NCBI GenBank assembly: GCA_015680685.1
Contig: MNCI01029529.1
Span: forward strand, 99,215-163,214
Direction: 5' to 3'
DNA length: 64,000 nt
Source: Gnetum montanum
Taxonomy: Eukaryota > Streptophyta > Gnetopsida > Gnetales > Gnetaceae
Under the pieces are notes generated by a model. That model was not told the DNA's origin. It worked only from the letters and a program-made list of their open reading frames with translations, and did no database searches. The position numbers and the translations under genes are program-made. Positions 57,690 through 64,000 of the stretch are shown here, piece by piece. The stretch's first letter is position 1. Every line of letters starts with the position of its first letter.

Positions 57690-59388
57690 AATGTGCGACC
57701 ATAAGATTAGTTGTGGAGGAGATGCTCCATCCTAGTTTAAGAACTAATAAGTGTTTTTCAACTTTTTGTTTTATAGTTTTTTATCATTTTCCTATTTATT
57801 TCCATATTTTCTAATTCTTAATATGTTTTCCATTTCTTAATATTTTTCTTTTCTTTATATTTTTCTCTTTTTTAGAGTCATTTTCTTTTATGTTTTATGA
57901 ATGTCTTTTATGTTTTTGTCAATAATATTACTAAGTCATGATGCAAAAGTCAACGCTATGTGTTGGGTTTTTTGTGCTATGCTATCAAGATGATTGGGTA
58001 AGTAATTGTGTAAAGCAGTGAGACCACCTCATCCATCCCTCTAGTTCTTTGAGCAAAAGGTCTTTCTCATGGAAACAATTTGGTTCTTCTTTCATGAAAC
58101 TAAAATTCATTAATGATCATTGTACCTTAAAGAAAGAGGAAACAATGAAGTGGGAATGACAAAGGATGTGATCTCAAGGGAACTTGTTGGGTTCTCTTCT
58201 TAACTTCCTTCATGTGATTTATAACTCATCTTGGCATGTATCATCACTCCTCTAATGACCAATAAAAAGGAAGCTATGTGTTTGCATGGTGTGGTTCCCA
58301 TTTTAAAAAATATTTAAAATTCAAAAAAAAAACAACACAAAAAAGAAAAAAAATAATAATATTGGGAATTCAAAGCACATCCCTTAACACAATAATGGGC
58401 TACAAGCACTAGTTTTGGGGCTAGAAAGACATGTTACCCATGCCTGAAGGTGCCCTCTAACTAAGGCCCTTCCTTCCTTCTTCTCTTTTTGGAGTGATGA
58501 TTGTTCTTTATGGTGGTTGTCGACTCATGATGATCAATAGGAAGGAACACATCAATGCAAGGTCATTGTTCATGGTATGGACTTGGTCTGAACCTGGACA
58601 GATAGGTATGTTGATCATTTTAATCACTTTTTTACAAGAACCTATTACATACATGGTAAAGCACCTTACATCCCCATCTTTGCAATCCCTTCGTATCACA
58701 TTATTTACCTCACTACTGCATGTGATACTAAGCCCAAAATGGTTATATGTAGTATGGTATAACATCCTAACCAAGGTAGTTGTGTGTTGTTTGGAATAAA
58801 GGCATGGTCTACATTTAACTTCTTTGGTGCCCATGGACATCTATAGAAGTGGTTATGCAAGGTATTATAGCAGGAGCTTGCTTTGGGAAGGATCCACTTG
58901 CATAAATTTTGTTGATAATGACTCTAAAATAACCTTTACATCTTCCAGAATATCAATGATATTCTAAATTTATGCATAATTTTTGAACTACTTCTCATCC
59001 CTTTCAATTACTTTTTTACTTTTTCCTACTTTTTTTTAAATATATTTGAATTTCAATATTTCTTAGTCATCTTCTGAATTAAACCTTTGGTTTTAATTGT
59101 TCAAAAACTTGTGTGCTTCCAGAGTTATGCTTATTAGTCATGGGGGCTAGGGATGCCTGCTTTGAAATTTTTGAAATTTTTCCAACATCCTATTTGCAAA
59201 CATCATGGTAACTAATAGTAATTGATTAAACTAATGCGAACAGCTTGACGATTTTAGTTACCTCATAGACTTGGGCATAGTATGATGTCATCACCTTGTG
59301 CTTAAATGCAAACTAAGGGATTCAAAAAGGGTTAATTATTAAGGAAACTTTACCAAAACTAATGTTGATCCTTTGGTGATTGTAGGTG
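57690..59388 (+). other. Post-integrase spacer of copy 4
   Basis: Begins at TTGTGGAGGAGATGCTCC (57710), the equivalent of the end-of-pol purine tract. T-rich sequence, hairpin (58295-58368), CTAGAAAGACATGTTACCC at 58421, and further blocks as in copy 1b follow. Noncoding; the open frames on both strands near 58500-58840 are chance. Confidence 0.6.
58295..58368 (+). other. Conserved spacer hairpin, copy 4
   Basis: TTCCCA (58295-58300) pairs with TGGGAA (58363-58368), loop A-rich. Third sequence version of the same stem. Confidence 0.5.
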
Positions 59389-59700
59389 ATGCTAAAAGGA
59401 ACACCTAAGGAGGAAGGTCTTTTCCAGGCACAAAAATGAAGCCAAGAGAGGGAAAATAGAGGATATGCCCATGGACAAATCATAGCACATATAGGATAAT
59501 AGCTTAAACATTGCAAGTTTTCTAGATCCATGGGACAATAAGAAGAAATTTTAGTTTATCCTTCAAGAATGTTCAACATAACTAGAGAAGCATCAACATA
59601 ATAATCAAGGTTGGAAGTCTACCACCACTAGTGGCAATAAGAAGGATCATCTTCAACGGATTTTTGAAGACCTCTGCAAATGTTGTAATCTTTAATGTCT
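59389..59700 (+). pseudogene. env-like ORF remnant of copy 4 (both ends, middle deleted)
   Basis: ATG at 59389 gives MLKGTPKEEGLFQAQK, matching the starts of ORFs A and C, and is preceded by GATTGTAGGTG. After about 60 codons the frame jumps to a short Lys-rich end near 59690. So roughly 90 percent of the env-like gene is deleted. Confidence 0.55.
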
Positions 59701-59868
59701 GTCCAATATTTTTTTCATTTTGTATGCATCCACTTGAATAAAATTTTTTAATATGGCACTCAGAGTCAATTAATACTTAATGTTAGTCAATAATGCCATC
59801 ATTTTGAATTTTTTGTAAAGGAAGCTTGGTTCTATCTTGTTAACTCAAGGATGAGTTTTTACTCAATT

Positions 59869-59877
59869 GTGGGGGTA
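59869..59877 (+). other. Polypurine tract of copy 4
   Basis: GTGGGGGTA directly before TGATGAAGC, the 3' LTR start. Confidence 0.75.
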
Positions 59878-60772
59878 TGATGAAGCATTGGTTGGCTATG
59901 TCAACAGGATTGTGTTAACATAGCTACTTCAAAGAAGCCACTTTGATGCAGCTACATCAACACAACAACATCGAGGTAGCCACTTTAAGGTAGCTACCTT
60001 GAGGCAATTGATTCGATGTAGTTGTCTCAAGGCAACCATGTTAATGTAGCCCCATCAATGCAACATCGTAGTCGAGCTCTTGTAGTTTTATTCTGTAGTC
60101 TTAGAAAATAGTCAATGAATGCATGCATTGTAAATCTCTGTTAAGTATATGATATGTTATTCGAGTGGTAATGTACTTAGACACATTCCATAAATGACAA
60201 TAAGATCGAGATTGATTCTTATTCATTGCAGCAATTTGACTTAGATTAAATTTACTTTTAATGCAATTTATATTCCATATACTTAGTTAATATTTATGTT
60301 TTCATGCATATTATTAAATTGGTAGAATGAGCATGACCAATTTCAAGCCTAAACACATATTGCTTGGTAATCCCAACAATGTTATTACTTGGTTCACCAA
60401 GTAGCATAGTGCTTGGTAATCCTAGTAGTGGATATGTGTGTTTAGCACGTGTATAGAAATCTAGGAATGGACACTCATTGCCCATTGGCTAGTTTAGACT
60501 TTACTTTCTATTGTTAATTAGTTTAAATAATTGATTTCTTTATTATCATTAGGAGTAGCATAAGGCCAAAATAGCATCAAGAATCGTATGCCTCACTTTG
60601 GACTAAACCATATGTGACAAATCTACCACTAGTCCAAGTGGAAAGATAGCAAACTACGATCAAGCCATAATGATCTAGATGCCAAAACTAGTCCCATCCA
60701 CAAAATTCGACTGGATCATGAATGAACACTTGTGATTTGCATGGTTGGGCGTAAGGGGTACTTGTTACTCTA
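59878..60772 (+). repeat. 3' LTR of copy 4
   Basis: Starts TGATGAAGCATTGG like the 5' LTR (TGATAAAGCATTAG). It ends GTTACTCTA, a little short of the expected ACTCATCA. AAAAT follows (60773-60777), matching AAAAT before the 5' LTR (53752-53756), a probable target-site duplication. About 895 bp; the TATA segment present in the 5' LTR is deleted here. Confidence 0.75.
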
Positions 60773-60798
60773 AAAATGCTCAAAAGCATAATTTATCA
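60773..60798 (-). repeat. Start of element D 3' LTR (26 bases)
   Basis: Minus strand TGATAAATTATGCTTTTGAG, directly after a purine tract (minus strand TGTGGGGGTA at 60799-60808). The rest of this LTR lies left of copy 4 at 53127-53756, but about 240 bases of the expected LTR are missing between the two parts. Confidence 0.6.
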
Positions 60799-60808
60799 TA
60801 CCCCCACA
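60799..60808 (-). other. Polypurine tract of element D
   Basis: Minus strand TGTGGGGGTA next to the LTR start TGATAAATT. Confidence 0.7.
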
Positions 60809-60989
60809 ATTGATTGAAAACTTGTTGTCGAGTTAAAACAAAATGAGGATACAGTTCCTTACAAAATCGAGAGGTAGATTTATGTGATATTGACTAACTA
60901 TATACATGGCTCTTGAATGCCACAATGGTGTTTGCAAAAATGACACAAGATATGACATGACAACTTTAACAAAAAATAAAATTTGGTGA

Positions 60990-63721
60990 AGCTCGATGTA
61001 GTCTAGGTAGTTAACAGTGGTGGTGGCTCCTTCATCAGTTGCTTCCCCTTGTCATCAGGCTTCTAAAATTTGCACTGGTTCAGAAGTGCACCTGAAGTTT
61101 CTCCTCTTCCATTCTTGGATCATGCACTATCCATGCTTGTTGTGTAATGTATGATGGAGTGGGTACATCCCATGGGCACAGTAGTTGTGGTAACATCTAA
61201 TTAGCCTTGACATACTAGGCTACAAATTAGCTCTTCTCCTCTTTGAACGCTTTGGTCTTTTCATGTAGTTCATGATAATTAGTCAATCTTCTAGCTAGAT
61301 TTGCTGCTATGTCTTTTTGCCCTTAGTAGCCATCCTTCACTACTAATTTGAAGTTTGTCACTTGGAGTTTCTGTAAAGCATCTTTACAATGTGCAGACTC
61401 TTTTCACATATTTGACTGCTAGTTATTGTTCTAGCTCATTTCTGGGCCTTCTTGCTATCAACATGGCCAAGTTAGCATAATGCAGTTTAGCTAACCCGAT
61501 GTACTCTTTAAGGTCCTTAATTTGAAGGTCTTTATTTTTAACTTCCAATTGGTGAATAAGGGCATAACTATCTAGGATGGATTTCTAGTTGGGATTCTAT
61601 GCTAAAATAGAGCTAATTTTAGCCTTCATCATCTGGATCTCCTTTGTATTAATCTATTTGTACATGCCCACCTGATCATGGAAGTGTTCCTTGAGCCTTT
61701 CATGTTTCTTTGCCTCGTTCTGCCACGTGTTGATTTCAATGGCTAACTTCTAGTAGATGACATGTACCTTCTCCATTGAGAGGGTTCTATTTTCTCACGA
61801 GAGGCAACTCATGTCTTGGTTGATCCTCACCAGTTGTTCCCTTAACTTGTGAATGCTCTCCTCTAAGATGTTTTTCTGATCAACCTCATATTATCAGTAG
61901 CAAGTTGTTTATTTTCTTCTTGGACTATGGTGAGTACCTTAACATGTGCATATGTTTGTGCTTCTACTACTGAGGCATTCCACAATGCTTTCTCCTTCTC
62001 CATTTCCATATGTTTGTGCTACTCCATCAGGTGATTCATTTGCTTAATTCTAAATTGATCTATTTGGTCAAGTGTAATGAATTTTGTGGGATCTCTACAT
62101 TCAGCTCTTAGAGATATGAGCTCTTCTTGAAGTCTATGGATCTTTGCTTCTACATGGTTTACCCTAGTCTGTACCATGATCAATTTTCCTTTGGTAGCAA
62201 TGAGCTTAGACTGTAGTATAGTGACATTTGGGATATCAAAAAGTGTTGTCATTACTTGCCCAGTATGCAATAGTTTTTCAAGCACATCTTCATGACCAAC
62301 AGAAGTCATTAAGGTTTTAACTAATATTTGAGTATCTTTGGCTACAGATAGATCAACTAGTGGCACAAAAGGTACATTGAAAGATTCTTTAATATGATCA
62401 ATGATCACCTTTGTTGCTCCTATTATATCTTGGTGTTGCATTACCACTACTGTGGCTCCCTCTCTAGTCTCAAGCACCACTTGGAATGATGTAGTGTTCC
62501 AAGAGATCTATTGTGACCATTGGACCTCTCCTCCTGATTATAGTGAGATTTGTTTATTTGCTAGATTTGCTGAAATTCTAGGTTGGTTAGCATTGTTAAT
62601 AACTCTATATAGGTTAACCTCCTCCCTTGTTCGCCAGTTGATGATTTCTTTAATGTATTATAGATGACTCATCGATGGCTTATAATCTTATGGTGGTGGT
62701 GGTGGAACTTGCTATTCTTACTGTTCTTATTACTATTGCTATTGTTGTTGTTGCTCTTATTGTTGCTCTTGTTCTTGTTCTTGTTGATCTTCACCATGAT
62801 CTTTCCTGGGTGATGATGGTTTGAGCAATTCAGCATATGAAGCATTTTGGGCTATCTTGGGAATGTCATTGGTGTATCCCAGGATTTCAGCTTACTTGCA
62901 TAGCTTTTTGATAAGGCAAAAAAATCAAAGTGTTGGCTTTTTTGCCTTCCTTTCTTCAAATAGCCTATGAATTTACATAAAGTAGAGTTGTAAAAGACTA
63001 GTGTTGTACTTGCCCATTAGGATCACACTTCCTCTAGCTTCATAAGTGGATAGTCTGTCTATTAAGTTCTTTTGTCAAGAACAACTGGTAGGTGCCAATT
63101 TTGAAGTAGGTTCTTTCTACTAGAGTTAGTTCATTATAACCCTTATCTACTTTGCCATATGCCCATTTTAGCCAGAATTTCTTGGTTTTAGCATTCAATC
63201 TAGTAGAAAGTGTGGTATCTTTACTCCTTCATTGGGTATATTTAGAGCTTCTACGATCGCCTTGATTGAGAATGAAATAGAGACTCATCTAAGATTGACT
63301 ATGGTACCCTCTTCTTTGTTATGCCAAAATTGATAGGTTTTCTTAATGTACCATTTGCCACTATTAGAAAGGATGGGCCATAGTGGTGATGCCTTGAGTT
63401 GTGTCTTGACTGCTTTAGGGGTGAATTCCAAAAATGGGCTAAAGTTCATCTCCATAATGACTATGTTTAGGATGGACCTTTCTTGGATGGCTTGGAGGTA
63501 AACTTGTGATAACGTGAGTTGTTGTCCTAGCACTTGTGGTTCCTCTACCTCTCCTTGGGCCAATTGTCTCTAGTAAGAGTTTCTTGATGGATATTAAATG
63601 ACTGGGCTTCCTACTCCTCATGTTCTAGTTCTTGTCCTCTTGTTCAGCCTTTATCTTGGCCTATCAATCTCTTACTTGTAGCTTGTGAGGGTCCTCCTTA
63701 TGCTTCTCTCTTTGGGATCAT
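60990..63721 (-). pseudogene. env-like ORF D (element D)
   Basis: ATG at 63721-63719 gives MIPKREA then, past a stop, GGPSQATSKR, parallel to the other starts. Two open segments are informative. The first, 63563-63285, has MEMNFSPFLEFTPKAV and SPLWPILSNSGKWYIKKTY, the conserved N-terminal domain. The second, 62480-62019, runs 153 codons with VLEKLLHTGQVMTTLFDI and KIHRLQEELISLRAE, predicted coiled coil. It continues to about 61000 with Glu/Leu-rich sequence. Best preserved member of the family. Its 5' neighbour (spacer and pol) would lie right of the window. Confidence 0.65.
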
Positions 63722-64000
63722 ATGCAATCATTAAGAATTAAAAATTACTAAGGTATTTTTATTTATTCTTAATGGTTCCATAACTTACTCATACCATTAG
63801 TAACATTAAGTTAGTTTATAATTGTAGAGTTAGATAAATTTCCAAAAAGTTGCCCCATAAGTGTTAATTTTCTTATAACCCATCACAATTATTCATTTTG
63901 TCCTTATGTATGGCTCATAATGATGGTTATGGTTCATTAGGAACATTATGTAAGTTTTCTAGCATTAATATGATTGATTTTTATTGAAAATTTTCAAGTT
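63722..64000 (-). other. Spacer upstream of env-like ORF D
   Basis: AT-rich, noncoding, continuing beyond the window. On the minus strand the final bases before the ATG are TTAATGATTGCAT, similar to TTAATGATTGTAG in copy 3. Confidence 0.45.

Noticed and set aside
1-64000. tRNA, rRNA, CRISPR arrays or bacterial-type operons
   Set aside because: None seen; spliced gene and LTR/LINE content are eukaryotic, and the repeats present are retroelement parts.

Overview
The window is plant nuclear DNA from a repeat-rich, gene-poor region. Only one host gene is intact. It lies on the minus strand at 32134-39130: nine exons, all with GT-AG introns, encode a 293-residue IMP4 protein (Brix-domain subunit of the U3 snoRNP). 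The rest is decayed retrotransposon sequence. One gene in 64 kb, long introns and stacked old LTR elements suggest a large seed-plant genome, possibly a gymnosperm; the sequence alone does not name the species.

The dominant repeat is one Ty3/gypsy family that I assign to the Athila lineage. The reasons are its reverse transcriptase motifs (FMDDF, LNW, GHK), a primer-binding site like the Athila tRNA-Asp type, and an extra ORF downstream of integrase in the env-like position. Comparing copies gives the full layout: LTR (0.8-1.0 kb), PBS, gag, protease, RT/RNase H, integrase, about 2 kb of noncoding spacer, a roughly 830-codon coiled-coil-rich env-like ORF, polypurine tract, LTR. Only copy 3 keeps every part. 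The others are deletion derivatives.

Layout, left to right. 1-2322: gag remnant of another gypsy family (+). 2323-8300: copy 1 (-), the best preserved, with 3' LTR, spacer, protease and gag but no RT or integrase. 8301-8482: assembly gap. 8483-11330: copy 1b (+), RNase H-integrase-spacer. 11340-21307: copy 2 (-), env-like ORF A, spacer, integrase, protease, gag, PBS, 5' LTR. 21600-22260: a copia-type gag piece. 22330-24983: env-like ORF B, PPT and 3' LTR (+). About 25100-31104: an old L1-type LINE (+). 32134-39130: IMP4 (-), whose 3.5 kb intron 6 holds an RTE-type LINE (-) interrupted by a second, internally deleted L1 (-) with a 17-bp target duplication. 39453 onward: copy 3 (+), with all genes, whose 5' LTR starts 322 bp upstream of the IMP4 start codon. 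Its env-like ORF C is interrupted by an unclassified 1.67 kb insert (50161-51831) and then, at 53127, by element D (-), which runs off the right end with env-like ORF D. D's 3' LTR is itself split by copy 4 (+, 53757-60772), a gag-carrying non-autonomous element with both LTRs and an unidentified ORF where protease-RT-integrase should be.

The most interesting material is comparative. All four env-like ORFs are related. An AG-ATG junction that looks like a splice acceptor sits at the env-like start in several copies. An RNA hairpin in the post-integrase spacer shows paired substitutions between copies. Copy 4 carries an unexplained ORF. The intron 6 L1 resembles a half-LINE.
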